NCBI GenBank assembly: GCA_030562215.1
Contig: JAUPFL010000003.1
Coordinates: 62,001 to 126,000 of the forward strand
Source of the DNA: Peribacillus frigoritolerans
Lineage (GTDB): Bacteria; Bacillota; Bacilli; Bacillales; DSM-1321
Direction: 5' to 3'
DNA: 64,000 nt
Part shown: positions 20,732 through 29,406 of the stretch, piece after piece
Position numbering within the stretch: the first letter of the stretch is position 1
Layout: the number at the start of each line of letters is the position of its first letter
The notes under the pieces: model-generated
Databases searched by the model: none
What the model was told of the DNA's origin: nothing
Seen by the model: only the letters and a program-made list of their open reading frames with translations
Translations under genes and position numbers: made by a program

Positions 20732-21799
20732 TTGTGGATCAATAAACCGTTTTTCAAATATGCTTGCGGGATCATTTTGATCATTTTAATTATTTTTTTA
20801 CTAGGTAAGATTGACTATGTTCTACTGCCGCTACAAAAAGTCATCGCTTCCATTTTTTTCCCAATTATTGTGGCTGGGCTTTTATACTATATCCTACGGC
20901 CGGTCGTTAACTTGTTAACTGAATTTATCCCGAGGTCAGCTAGCATCTTCACCGTGTTTTTGATTATATTTAGCATGATTGGGATGGTAAGTTACTTTGG
21001 AAGTCCTGTAATCGTGGACCAATTTCAAAAATTATCTGAAAACCTCCCCAGCAAAGTCAAGGAATTCTCTAAGGAATCTGAAGTCATGATTGAAAAAAAT
21101 GATTTTGGCATGGTAAATATGGAAGAGTTGAAAGAAAAAGCGGTAACGCATCTGAAAGATTATTCGGAAAAACTCATCGTGAATGTCCATACCATTTTTT
21201 CCACGATCACTAGTGTCTTAACGGTATTGGTGATTACACCATTCATTCTATTCTATTTCTTGAAGGATGGAGAAAAATTACGGCCATTTCTATTAAAATA
21301 TATACCGAACGATGTAGAAACAGAGGGAAACAAGATTTTAAAAGACGTCGATAAAGCACTTTCCACTTATATTATCGGTCAATTCATCATATCAATCGTC
21401 ATTGGGACCTTGATGTATGTTGGCTACCTTATTATCGGTCTCGACTATGCACTCGTATTAGCCTTATTCGCCATGATTTTTACCGTTGTACCATTCCTTG
21501 GTCCACTAATAAGCATCATCCCCGCCCTTCTCATTGCCTTACAGCAAGACATTGGGCTGGCAGTGAAAGTACTCATTGTCCTTGTCGTTGTTCAACAGCT
21601 CGAGGGGCACTTGGTTACACCGAATATTATGGGAAAACGGCTTAACATTCACCCACTTACCATTATCTTATTGCTGCTCGCTGCTGGATCAATATACGGA
21701 TTCACTGGCATTTTAATCGCTATCCCCACTTATTCCGTAGTAAAAACGATAATAGGTAATTTCAGGAAGTTTTACAGGTTACGAAATAGGGTTACTTAA
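20732..21799 (+). CDS. AI-2E family transporter (PerM/YtvI-like membrane protein)
   Basis: 355 aa, intact. It has two N-terminal helices, a soluble loop around residues 85-145 and several C-terminal helices. The family blocks PFILFYFLKDGE, VPFLGPLISIIPA and QQLEGHLVTPNIMGK are present. The family includes TqsA (AI-2 export) and Na+/H+ antiporter-like members, so transport is likely but the substrate is unknown. The start codon is TTG, placed just after AGGGGGA; no ATG suits. It appears monocistronic. Confidence 0.85.
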   Translation: MWINKPFFKYACGIILIILIIFLLGKIDYVLLPLQKVIASIFFPIIVAGLLYYILRPVVNLLTEFIPRSASIFTVFLIIFSMIGMVSYFGSPVIVDQFQKLSENLPSKVKEFSKESEVMIEKNDFGMVNMEELKEKAVTHLKDYSEKLIVNVHTIFSTITSVLTVLVITPFILFYFLKDGEKLRPFLLKYIPNDVETEGNKILKDVDKALSTYIIGQFIISIVIGTLMYVGYLIIGLDYALVLALFAMIFTVVPFLGPLISIIPALLIALQQDIGLAVKVLIVLVVVQQLEGHLVTPNIMGKRLNIHPLTIILLLLAAGSIYGFTGILIAIPTYSVVKTIIGNFRKFYRLRNRVT

Positions 21800-21973
21800 A
21801 CAGGAAAGGTTGTCTACTTACTTAATTAAAAGAGTGCTTAAAAATAAATACAAAAATCACTCTATCATCGTTTCAGACTGTAGACAAACTCTAAAGAAAG
21901 GGAATTTGAGGAAAACCTAGTCTTACTATCATGGTTGGGATAGACCATTCCGCCCCCTTTTATAGACAAAATT

Positions 21974-22004
21974 AAAAACGTTGATGGTTGTATCAACGTT
22001 TTTT
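21974..22004 (-). terminator. Terminator of yueI
   Basis: The 12-bp stem AAAAACGTTGAT / ATCAACGTTTTT lies downstream of the inferred yueI stop. A second strong hairpin (CACAGCGTT / AACGCTGTG) lies at about 22016-22038. The T-rich flanks suit termination on the minus strand, and the first may also serve the convergent AI-2E gene. Confidence 0.65.
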
Positions 22005-22010
22005 AAATAA

Positions 22011-22437
22011 TTAACACAGCGTTTGAAAAACGCTGTGAAGCTTTTCTTTTTGATGACTTGCTGTACATGATTTTTCTTCTCGATATAAATTTCTTCTTTG
22101 TTTATGGCATTATTTTCTGCTAATACCAGACCCAAATCGGAGTTATGATCTTTGTTTAGGACAATTTTGTACGGAATATTATGACTCATTGCCAATTTTA
22201 TATATTTCCCTAAATATTGATAGTCCATCTGACCATTTAAAAACAAATTTGAACGGGGATACTGCTTCATCAATTGCTCTATCTCCGGATATACATTCGT
22301 TTCAAAGACTTTTTTTTTAGGACGATTACGACCCGCTCCCGTAATGTGCCCAAAAATTCCCTTCGTTCACCAGGCTTGATTTCTTTTGGACCATGGATGC
22401 CTTGTTCTAGATAGTCCTCCACGTTTAGGCGTGACAA
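22011..22437 (-). CDS. yueI: YueI family protein (DUF1694), frameshifted as sequenced
   Basis: About 142 aa when rejoined, near the family's usual length. It begins with TTG 22437 after GGAGGTGGG. The N-terminus (VEDYLEQGIHG, GERREFLGTLRERVV) and the middle (NLFLNGQMDYQYLGKYIKLA, LVLAENNAINKEEI) match DUF1694. The break is an A9 run of the coding strand near 22311-22319. As printed, the frame runs on through a terminator to 21929. One extra T in the run near 22029 gives FFQTLC and a stop at 22011. No activity is known; the fold is related to ribosomal protein L7Ae-like proteins. Confidence 0.75.
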
Positions 22438-22661
22438 TTCTTTCCCACCTCCACTTTCACTTCAATAATGTATGTAATATGACCAAAAATAGTGCCCATC
22501 ATTCTTTAAGCATGCATAAAAGTAGAATTTGGTCCAAGTTTGACTTTTCCCATAGTTAATTAGTCTACCCTTATTTTAAAAAATGTCACTTTAGCCTCAC
22601 TTCATGCATAGGATAGTATATGTGTAAATGTAGGTTGCTTAAATGAGGGACGGGGAAAAAC

Positions 22662-23404
22662 ATGAAAAAAATTAATTGTATTTGTATTGATTTTCGCCTT
22701 TAGTTTTTGGGGTTCAGTAATACTTCAGGTGCGGCAGCAAGACAACTGATTATCATCAATAAAACCAATAATCAGCTTGCCTATTACGAAAATGATAAAT
22801 TGGTGAGGGTATTCATCGTGGCGACAGGTAAGAAAGCTTCCTACACTCCTGAAGGAAAGTTCAAAGTAGTGACAAAGATTGTGAATCGTCCCTATTATAA
22901 AGGCAACATTAGAGGTGGAGACCCAAAAAACCCTCTAGGTAAAAGGTGGCTGGGGATCAATGCAAGGAATACACCAGGTAATACGTACGCAATACACGGC
23001 AATAATGATCCCACAACCATCGGGAAATATATAAGTGCAGGCTGTATTCGTATGTATAACGATGATGTTCAATGGCTTTACGATAGGGTGAGAATGAACA
23101 CCGTAGTCTTGATTGCCAGTTCGAATAAATCATTTGCCAACATAGCTGCCACGAATGGATATAAAGTAAGCGGATCTGTGAGCCTGCCGGTAAATTCAAC
23201 CGCCACCCTGAAGAAAGGAAGCAGTGGCCCCCAAGTAATCGAACTACAAAAAAGATTAACTAAACTTGGATATAGCACTAAAGGAGTAGATGGGTCATTT
23301 GGAAAAAACACCGAAGCGGCTGTGAAGAAATTCCAAAAGTCCAAAAACTTACTTCTGATGGTATCGTCGGACCAAAAACAAAAAAAGCACTAGGACTTAA
23401 ATAA
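22662..23404 (+). CDS. Secreted L,D-transpeptidase (YkuD domain) with peptidoglycan-binding domain, frameshifted as sequenced
   Basis: About 247 aa when rejoined. The signal peptide is MKKLIVFVLIFAFSF followed by GAAA. The YkuD domain (about 28-145) has the catalytic block HGNN...SAGCIRM with the active-site Cys. A PG_binding_1 domain (about 185-240) reads GPQVIELQKRLTKLGYST and ends with DGIVGPKTKKALGLK. It makes 3-3 cross-links or otherwise modifies peptidoglycan outside the membrane. Breaks: an A7 run after the ATG (one base too many), a T5 run near 22705 and an A5 run near 23344. The ribosome site is GAGGGACGGGG. Confidence 0.87.
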
Positions 23405-23414
23405 TTTTCTCACC

Positions 23415-23444
23415 GATATCCACTGATTAGAGGATATCTTTTTT
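23415..23444 (+). terminator. Terminator of the L,D-transpeptidase gene
   Basis: GATATCC pairs with GGATATC over a 10-nt loop and is followed by T6. Confidence 0.75.
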
Positions 23445-23584
23445 ATGTTTTAACTGTACAACCTATACATTATTACCCATATCGGCTTTAATTTTCCACC
23501 ATCAGTTATTAACTTTATGTTATAATTTATACATCAACAGCTAATCATAATCGCACTGTCATTACATACAAGGAGGTAATACAA

Positions 23585-23686
23585 ATGTACGATGATATTC
23601 TCGTAACAACAATTAAATCAATTTTTGTTATCGGCACCATCTCGATGTTTGTGATTTTAGGATTCGTAAAAGGACGCAAGTATTAA
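23585..23686 (+). CDS. 33-aa single-pass membrane protein
   Basis: A very small gene with a strong AAGGAGGTAA site. The product begins MYDDILVTTIKSIF, continues with a hydrophobic helix (VIGTISMFVILGFV), and ends in KGRKY, a positive C-terminal tail. It is followed by a terminator, so it has its own transcription unit. The charge pattern suggests a single transmembrane helix with the C-terminus inside. No family recognised. The ribosome site, complete frame and terminator make it credible. Confidence 0.65.
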   Translation: MYDDILVTTIKSIFVIGTISMFVILGFVKGRKY

Positions 23687-23718
23687 CTTTATCCACTTCA
23701 TTAAAATATCCTCACTTG

Positions 23719-23760
23719 CCTGATTACTTGTATTATTTTTATACAGGCAATCAGGTTATT
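23719..23760 (+). terminator. Terminator of the 33-aa membrane protein gene
   Basis: CCTGATTACTTGTAT pairs with ATACAGGCAATCAGG (one mismatch and one G-T pair) over TATTTTT, followed by TTATTTTCT. Confidence 0.7.
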
Positions 23761-23770
23761 TTCTCTATAA

Positions 23771-23800
23771 AAAAAGCATATCCTCTTTGGGCATGCTTTT
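23771..23800 (-). terminator. Terminator of the 42-aa acidic protein gene
   Basis: AAAGCAT and ATGCTTT arms, with a T run on the minus strand, lie directly beyond the stop at 23803. Confidence 0.6.
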
Positions 23801-23802
23801 CC

Positions 23803-23931
23803 TTACCAATTCCAATTATCCGTTTTATCTAAAAGTTGATCGATGTCAAATGTATCAAGATGGAATGGAACTGACTCTTCTGCTATCGCTTCAGTGGCTA
23901 ACAATAATTGGTCGATATCAATAATGGCCAA
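23803..23931 (-). CDS. 42-aa acidic small protein
   Basis: A complete small frame with a TTG start after GGGAGAGGA. The product begins LAIIDIDQLLLATEAIAEE, then has FHLDTFDIDQLLDKTD, and ends NWNW. It is strongly acidic, with two IDQLL repeats and a tryptophan-rich end. A terminator follows the stop. No family recognised. The paired IDQLL motifs may be a short binding motif (inference). Confidence 0.5.
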   Translation of the reverse strand: MAIIDIDQLLLATEAIAEESVPFHLDTFDIDQLLDKTDNWNW

Positions 23932-24041
23932 AACAGTCCTCTCCCTTTTTTAATGGTCTTTACCCTCATTTTTAATTCATTAAACACTTCGGTCAAAAGA
24001 AATTTTATTAGTGGGTATCCTTAAAATTTTACATTTGACAT

Positions 24042-24463
24042 TTATTTAAGATTCAATGAACCTTTTTCAGATTCTTCGGGAGAAAGCGTATGTATCAACT
24101 TAACCAGCTTATAAAAGGTCCCGCTGCAGATTGTTACCTCGGGCAGATTATGAAATATTGATTTTTTATTAATATGATAATTGTCTTTCTCAGGCGAATA
24201 CACAATAATTTTCTTATTTAAAGATAAAGCATATCCAAGCTCATATAGATTACCTTTTCCTGCCGTTAGGAAAATCAGCATGAAATCGGCTTCCTCAATC
24301 CCCTTTTTTCATAATCTCCAATGCCGTCCGTTATTTGGTTTTTCTCATCATTTGTAATTAAATTCAAGTCATTCACACAAGTAAACCCTTTTGAAGTCAA
24401 TTTCTTGATCAATGATTTAACTTGCTTCAAATTTTTTTCGTCTGATGCTATATAATATTTCAC
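24042..24463 (-). CDS. Nucleoside 2-deoxyribosyltransferase-like protein, frameshifted as sequenced
   Basis: About 140 aa when rejoined. It opens with a GTG start after GGAGG, then KYYIASDEKN and a Rossmann-like pattern. After restoring a G4 run near 24303 it reads DYEKRGIEEADFMLIFLTAG. The block NLYELGYALSLNKKIIVYS holds the glutamate expected for the deoxyribosyltransferase fold. Family enzymes exchange or hydrolyse nucleoside bases. Relatives occur in nucleotide salvage and in phage-defence effectors, but nothing nearby decides between them. Confidence 0.65.
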
Positions 24464-24744
24464 ACATACACCTCCAAAATATATAACTATTGATACTTTT
24501 TACCTATGTTACCTATACTATACCTATTCGTTATAAAGAACGCAATATCCTTTCTCCAAAAATAAAAAAATAATTAAAGGGAAAAATTTTAGCGAAACAA
24601 AAAACCATCTTTCCTTTTACAGGAAATGATGGTTCTTTATATTTTATGCAGTGGTATCATTATCACCTTCGACTTCACCTTACTATGTACTGGTCTGACA
24701 TTCCGGGTTACAAATTGTTCATTGAATTTCAGGAAATCCAAAAT
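24464..24744. other. Intergenic stretch with one hairpin
   Basis: AT-rich spacer without a confident gene. It holds a hairpin at about 24604-24632 (ACCATC-TTTCC with GGAAA-TGATGGT). A minus-strand frame of about 32 codons starting at a TTG (reading DFLKFNEQFVTRNVRPVH) may be a tiny gene, but it would need a frameshift to end well. Confidence 0.35.
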
Positions 24745-24779
24745 AAAAACCTTGTCCTTTAACCGGAAAGGTTTTTTTA
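24745..24779 (-). terminator. Terminator of the HicB-like gene
   Basis: AACCTTGTCC pairs with GGAAAGGTT with a bulge, and A/T tracts flank both arms, just past the stop at 24777. Confidence 0.55.
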
Positions 24780-25097
24780 TTTTTCGTATGTGATATTTTC
24801 TATTTCAATCCTGAAGGGTGCAGCCTCGCATATATTAATTCCCCGATCCAGATTCACCTTTTCCATTTCGCTAGCATCCGGGATTGTTTTTTTATCGTGA
24901 ATAAAATGTTCGACCATGGATTCCAACAGTTCTTGAGCACAAGCTAAGGCATCTAACCGATTTTTGCCGCTAACGGAAGAAATAATTCCTTCTCGCCTAA
25001 AATCCGGGAAACAAACTTGAACGGAAAAAGAGTCGATAATCAACGGGTGCTTCTCATAATAGAATACGGCTGGGTACTCAAAGATTTGAATGGTCAA
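24777..25097 (-). CDS. HicB-like (type II antitoxin family) protein without a partner
   Basis: 106 aa, intact. The partly degraded RNase H-like HicB fold is suggested by VFYYEKHPLIIDSFSVQVCFPDF and by GKNRLDALACAQELLESMVEHF, the usual helix after the second strand. HicB proteins neutralise HicA RNases and repress their operon. No HicA-like frame lies on either side and there is no C-terminal DNA-binding domain. It may be a solitary HicB-domain protein with another role. Confidence 0.6.
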   Translation of the reverse strand: MTIQIFEYPAVFYYEKHPLIIDSFSVQVCFPDFRREGIISSVSGKNRLDALACAQELLESMVEHFIHDKKTIPDASEMEKVNLDRGINICEAAPFRIEIENITYEK

Positions 25098-25233
25098 AAT
25101 ATCATCCCTTCATACAATATTTAGGTTTTTATAATAATTATAACATGAATTTCCATTTTATATAGGTTTAATTTACTTTTCTTTGTTTGTCAAGTTAATA
25201 CATTCATTCAATAGGTTGATATGTCCGTATTAA

Positions 25234-25488
25234 CTACGAAATAAAAAACACCAGGAAAATCAGTATCATGAGAACATTCAAGATTATTCCAATTATGCTG
25301 CACACTTTTCCAGCTGTCACTAAACCATTTCCAGATTCACCAGTAAGCTTAATTTCTTGTTTACTCTTCGATGCAAATATTAACCCTAGAATACCTAATA
25401 TGATGCCGATGAATGGAATAAACAGGGATAATACCCCCATGATCAATGATACAATCGCTTTGCTATTGTTTCTTTTAACTTCCGACAT
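25234..25488 (-). CDS. Small membrane protein with DUF4190 domain
   Basis: 84 aa from ATG 25488, which follows AAGGTGG; an in-frame start three codons upstream is worse placed. Two transmembrane segments are clear: SLIMGVLSLFIPFIGIILGI and VCSIIGIILNVLMILIFLVF. They flank a short loop, and the N-terminus is basic. This is the standard DUF4190 layout, common in Bacillus. Function unknown. Confidence 0.75.
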   Translation of the reverse strand: MSEVKRNNSKAIVSLIMGVLSLFIPFIGIILGILGLIFASKSKQEIKLTGESGNGLVTAGKVCSIIGIILNVLMILIFLVFFIS

Positions 25489-25570
25489 ATATCCCACCTT
25501 CTTTCTTCCTTTATATATACGGTTATTAAAAGCAAAAGATTCATTTTTTGTTACACATTCATCACTAATA

Positions 25571-25628
25571 TTCCAGTTGATTCCAGAAGCCCCTCCCTTT
25601 CAACCAGCGGTCTGCCAAGCTCTTCAAT
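25571..25628. repeat. Truncated copy of the dispersed intergenic repeat
   Basis: TTCCAGTTGATTCCAGAAGC, then CTCCCTTTC and GTCTGCCAAGC, aligns in order with the start of the copy at 25729. A further short start-like piece (AAGGTGATTCCAGCCCACGG) lies at about 25691-25711. Confidence 0.6.
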
Positions 25629-25728
25629 ATATTGGGGCTTTCATAAAACAATTAAAAAACATAAAGGATAACATCGAATTGTGCTTGGTTCAAGGTGATT
25701 CCAGCCCACGGTTTTTTCTTAAATTACA

Positions 25729-25853
25729 TTCCAGGTGATTTCAGAAATCCACTCCCTTTCCTACTGTCTGCCAAGCCTCATCAAAGCAAGCGTCTGGCGG
25801 GGTCTTGGCTAGCCAGTAATTCGGCAGGAGTGTCGCAAATTTCTTTAATCTAC
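25729..25853. repeat. Dispersed intergenic repeat, fullest copy in the window
   Basis: About 125 bp, GC-richer than its surroundings. Internal blocks include TTCCAGGTGATTTCAGAAATC, written here without its first base pair context, then GTCTGCCAAGCCTC, GGCGGGGTCTTGGCTAGCC and GCAGGAGTGTCGCAAATTTC. From memory, similar elements are scattered through Bacillaceae genomes. The gene-free span 25498-25954 holds only these copies and a terminator. Confidence 0.6.
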
Positions 25854-25954
25854 TAGCGGTTCCGTCCATTTAATATATATAAAAAATCATGGAGTAAACC
25901 AAGTCTTGTTTTATGATTTGGTGTGAGACACTTCCGAACCTCCCAGTCAAGTAG

Positions 25955-25981
25955 AAAACGACTCATTTCTGAGTCGTTTTT
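25955..25981 (-). terminator. Terminator of the glnQHMP operon
   Basis: The 11-bp stem AAAACGACTCA / TGAGTCGTTTT with a TTTC loop lies directly beyond the glnP stop. Confidence 0.85.
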
Positions 25982-26632
25982 TTAGGTGCGTTTCAATTCA
26001 AGTCTCTGGGCTACCAAAGAAAGGCTATAGTTAACTATGAAATACATGAGCGCCACCAGGATCAAAATCGGTATTAAATACTTTTGACTTTGTCCATATA
26101 TGATTTGACCATGATGAGTCAGCTCCGGTAAAGAGATGACAACAGCTAAAGAGGTATCCTTTAATAAAGAAATGAATTGGCTGACAATGGGAGGAACCAT
26201 GCGGCGCAGCGCTTGGGGCAGAATAATATGTATCAATGCCTGTGTATAGCTCAAGCCTGATGAACGGGCAGCTTCCATTTGGCCTTTATCAATGGATTTT
26301 AGCCCACTTCGGATGACTTCAGAAAGCATGGCTGATTCGAAAATTGTCAAGGCAACAATGGCTGCTGGTATGATTTCCAGTTTAATCCGTATCTCAGGCA
26401 AAGCAAAATACGTAAAAAATATTATTAATAACAGAGGTAAATTACGTACCGTTTCTACAATTAAAGCTAATATTTGTGATAACACCGGCACTTTTGCGTA
26501 TCTGATTATACCTACAAGCCCGCCAATAATGAAACTTAGAATAATGGATATAAATGCTACCTGGAGCGTTACCCAAAATCCTTCTAATAAAAACTTAAGA
26601 TTATCTGGTGTATAGGCACCTGCAAAATCCAT
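25982..26632 (-). CDS. glnP: Glutamine-type amino acid ABC transporter permease GlnP
   Basis: 216 aa, intact, with about five membrane helices. The EAA-type loop that contacts the ATPase is GQMEAARSSGLSYTQALIHI. It belongs to the HisMQ family of polar amino acid permeases and pairs with GlnM to form the membrane channel. It is the last gene of the operon, 14 bp after glnM, with a GGGAGG ribosome site, and is followed by a strong terminator. Glutamine as substrate is inferred from operon order. Confidence 0.88.
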   Translation of the reverse strand: MDFAGAYTPDNLKFLLEGFWVTLQVAFISIILSFIIGGLVGIIRYAKVPVLSQILALIVETVRNLPLLLIIFFTYFALPEIRIKLEIIPAAIVALTIFESAMLSEVIRSGLKSIDKGQMEAARSSGLSYTQALIHIILPQALRRMVPPIVSQFISLLKDTSLAVVISLPELTHHGQIIYGQSQKYLIPILILVALMYFIVNYSLSLVAQRLELKRT

Positions 26633-26646
26633 ATCTTATACCTCCC

Positions 26647-27293
26647 TCAATTACTCTTAGCCAGACGTTTTTCCAAATAACCAACGCCAAAACTTAAAGG
26701 AATGGTAAGTATTAAGTAAAACGCTGCAACAAAAATGTACACATCAAACACGACAAATGTCCTTGAAGAAATCAAATCCCCGTGGTACATAAGGTCGAGT
26801 CCTGCAACGACGGCTAAAATGGAAGAATTCTTTACTAGATTGATAAATTGGTTCCCTAAAGGAGGAATAACTATTTTAACTGCCTGCGGCAGTATGACGA
26901 GCCTCATGGCCTGCCCATATGTCAGACCTGAAGAACGGGCAGCTTCCATTTGACCCTTTGGCACGGAAAGTATGCCTGCCCGAATTGCCTCAGCAATGAA
27001 AGATGAAGTGTAAATGGTCAATGCTAATGTCCCTGCGTATAGACCGCTTAGTTTAAGACCGAGAAGAGAAAAAAGGTAATGATCAATAACGGTATGTTCC
27101 GAATGAACTCGACATAGACGGTACCCAGCCAGTTTAACGGCTTTATTGGCGCAATCCGCATGATGGCAATTAGCACACCAAGAATCAAACTCGCTACCAA
27201 CGCGACCAAACTCGACATGATCGTATTTTTAAAGCCTAATAAATACATATCCAGATTCTCTGTTAAAATGGAGAAATCAAGCACGGCATACAA
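26647..27293 (-). CDS. glnM: Glutamine-type amino acid ABC transporter permease GlnM, frameshifted as sequenced
   Basis: About 215 aa when rejoined. Same HisMQ permease family as GlnP, with the matching loop GQMEAARSSGLTYGQAMRLV. The frame breaks near 27060 in CTTCTC; one added T restores FFLFFGLKLSGLYAGTLAL. The start is ATG 27293, only 4 nt from AAAGGAG, or GTG 27284 with better spacing. A hairpin separates it from glnH. Confidence 0.86.
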
Positions 27294-27309
27294 CTCCTTT
27301 AACTAGTAA

Positions 27310-27330
27310 GGATGAGCAAAACGCTCATCC
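27310..27330 (-). other. Intercistronic hairpin between glnH and glnM
   Basis: A perfect 8-bp stem (GGATGAGC / GCTCATCC) with a 5-nt loop and no U-tract lies between glnH and glnM. It could stabilise or process the mRNA so that more binding protein than permease is made. Confidence 0.5.
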
Positions 27331-27391
27331 TCACAGACAAATGTTCAAATGTCATTCAAGGCCAGCTGCCCATATACATTTGCTAAAATGT

Positions 27392-28216
27392 TTAATGTTT
27401 AATCCATTTATCATGAATTTCGTCGTACTTGCCTGAATCTTTAAGTGACTTAAGGGCTTTATTCAACTCTTCAACAAATTCAGCATTTCCTTTTTCACGG
27501 CAATTCCATAAGGCTCTTCCGTAAATGTACCACCAACAAGCTCATAACTTGGATCTTCATCTGCCATTCCATAAAGGATGGAATCATCCGTAGTCAGTGC
27601 ATCCCCTTGTCCGGATTTAAGTGCAGCGAACGCTTCGGAATAGTTTTCAAATTCCAGCACTTGTGCTTCAGGAGCCTTTTCACGGATATTTATGGAAGAA
27701 GTAGAGCCCTTGACGGCCAATACCTTTTTCCCTTTTAAACTATCAATACCCTTGATATCGCTGCCCTTTTTGACTAACAGAGATTGTCCGGCGTCGAAGT
27801 AGACATCAGTGAAGTCAACTTCTTTTTACGATCTTCCGTGATTGTCATAGTTGCTACAATTGCGTCGATATCACCATTATTCAATAAGGCCATCCTAGTT
27901 TTAGAAGTCACTTCTTTAAATTCAACTTTATTCTCATCACCAAGGATTTCTGCTGCAAGGGCTTTGGCAATATCAATATCAAAGCCTTCTACCTCTCCAG
28001 TACTAGGATTCTTCAATCCGAATAGCCTTGTATCATTTTTCACCCCAAAAACGATCTTATCCTTTTCCTTCACTTGTGCGAGAACATCTTCTTCCTTACC
28101 TTTACCTCCACCCTCTTCAGCTTTGTCGGAATCATTCCCCCGCCGCATCCAGCTAATAAAATGACAGCCAGTAATGATAGCAAAGATAATTTTAACCATT
28201 TCTTTTTCTTCAACAT
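27392..28216 (-). CDS. glnH: Glutamine-type ABC transporter substrate-binding lipoprotein GlnH, frameshifted as sequenced
   Basis: About 275 aa when rejoined. A lipoprotein signal starts MLKKKKWLKLSLLSL and ends at the lipobox LAGC. The family-3 solute-binding fold follows, with VEGFDIDIAKALAAEI and NGDIDAIVATMTIT. Three one-base losses: a G5 run after the lipobox Cys (near 28130), an A5 run near 27824 (restored EVDFTDVYFDAGQSLLV), and an A5 run near 27494 (restored VKKGNAEFVEELNKAL). The protein ends YDEIHDKWIKH. It captures the amino acid outside the membrane. Confidence 0.87.
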
Positions 28217-28238
28217 GAAATTCACCCCTGTTTTTTAT

Positions 28239-28967
28239 TTAATGATTTAATATACGGCTAAGGAATAAACGAGCCCTCTCTTCACGAGGATTGGCGTAAA
28301 ACTCAGCCGGTGATGCCTCTTCTAAAACCCTGCCTTCGTCCATGAATACGATTCGATCCGCTACTTCACGGGCAAATCCCATTTCGTGCGTAACCACCAC
28401 CATCGTCATCCCTTCATGGGCAAGTGCTTTCATTACATCCAGTACCTCGCCAATCATTTCCGGATCCAAGGCTGAGGTAGGTTCATCAAAAAGCATGATT
28501 TCGGGTCCCATTGCCAAACCTCTGGCAATCGCAACCCGTTGCTGCTGTCCACCTGAAAGCTGGGAAGGAAATGAATTTGCTTTATCTCCAATCCCCACTT
28601 TGTCCAGATACTTCAGTGCAACCTTTTTCGCTTCCTCTTCGGATTGCCCCAGAACCTTCCTGGGAGCAAGCATGATATTCTCGAGCACGGTTTTATGGGG
28701 ATACAAGTGAAAATGCTGGAAAACCATGCCGATATTCCGACGAAGTTTGTTTATGTCCGTTTTTTTATCCGCTACATTTAAACCATTTATTGAAAGGGAT
28801 CCTTCCGAAATGGTCTCTAGACGATTAATGCATCGAAGCAGGGTACTTTTCCCTGATCCGGACGGCCCGATGACCACTACCACTTCCCCTTTCTTGATTG
28901 TAAGATTAATTTCTTTCAATACATGGAAATCCCCATAATACTTATTCACTCGGTCAAAAACTATCAT
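28239..28967 (-). CDS. glnQ: Glutamine-type ABC transporter ATP-binding protein GlnQ
   Basis: 242 aa, intact. Walker A is [11 protein letters not shown], the Q-loop is [19 protein letters not shown], the signature is [16 protein letters not shown], Walker B is [14 protein letters not shown], and the switch His is in VVTHEMGFA. It drives the GlnM-GlnP importer. It is first in an operon of the Bacillus order glnQ-glnH-glnM-glnP. The order and sequence make the polar amino acid importer assignment sure; glutamine specificity is an inference. Confidence 0.92.
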   Translation of the reverse strand: MIVFDRVNKYYGDFHVLKEINLTIKKGEVVVVIGPSGSGKSTLLRCINRLETISEGSLSINGLNVADKKTDINKLRRNIGMVFQHFHLYPHKTVLENIMLAPRKVLGQSEEEAKKVALKYLDKVGIGDKANSFPSQLSGGQQQRVAIARGLAMGPEIMLFDEPTSALDPEMIGEVLDVMKALAHEGMTMVVVTHEMGFAREVADRIVFMDEGRVLEEASPAEFYANPREERARLFLSRILNH

Positions 28968-28994
28968 AAATTAGCACCCCGCCCATAATCATTC

Positions 28995-29016
28995 TTGTAA
29001 AACTGAAAATTTACAA
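28995..29016. promoter_or_regulatory. Inverted repeat upstream of glnQ
   Basis: TTGTAAA-N8-TTTACAA lies 28 bp upstream of the glnQ start and is a plausible operator. It is not a TnrA box, because the half-site spacing is wrong. The rest of the 440-bp gap to 29407 is very AT-rich, with no gene seen. Confidence 0.4.
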
Positions 29017-29378
29017 TTATCAGAATTCTAAAAGCGTAAATATAGCATTCTCTTAACTCGAATCAAATCTTATGTATAATCCTTTCTTCCAATATTATTT
29101 CCCAATATTTCAATATTGATAGTGAAGCGACCATTTTAATTGTTATTTTAAACTAGTAATTTAAATAATATATTCAATATTCACATTTTTTATTATATAT
29201 AACATTTCTTAAAATTACCATATAAACTTTAAATTGTTACAAACGATATCATATTTCATGATATTATTGCTATATTTCATAAAAATGATAAATTTAAACT
29301 GATATCCCCTTGGAAAAATTCCCTCTTTTTGTAAAAAGCCAGTTATTTCCCGAAAGCTGAATAAGGTTTAAAGAATAC

Positions 29379-29404
29379 AAAAAGACAGCAATTGCTGTCT
29401 TTTT
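29379..29404 (-). terminator. Terminator of the 136-aa hypothetical gene
   Basis: AAAAAGACAGCAA / TTGCTGTCTTTTT is a perfect palindrome with U-tracts on both sides. Confidence 0.75.
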
Positions 29405-29406
29405 CA

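Noticed and set aside
28968-29050. TnrA box upstream of glnQ
   Set aside because: The inverted repeat present has a half-site spacing unlike TGTNA-N7-TNACA.
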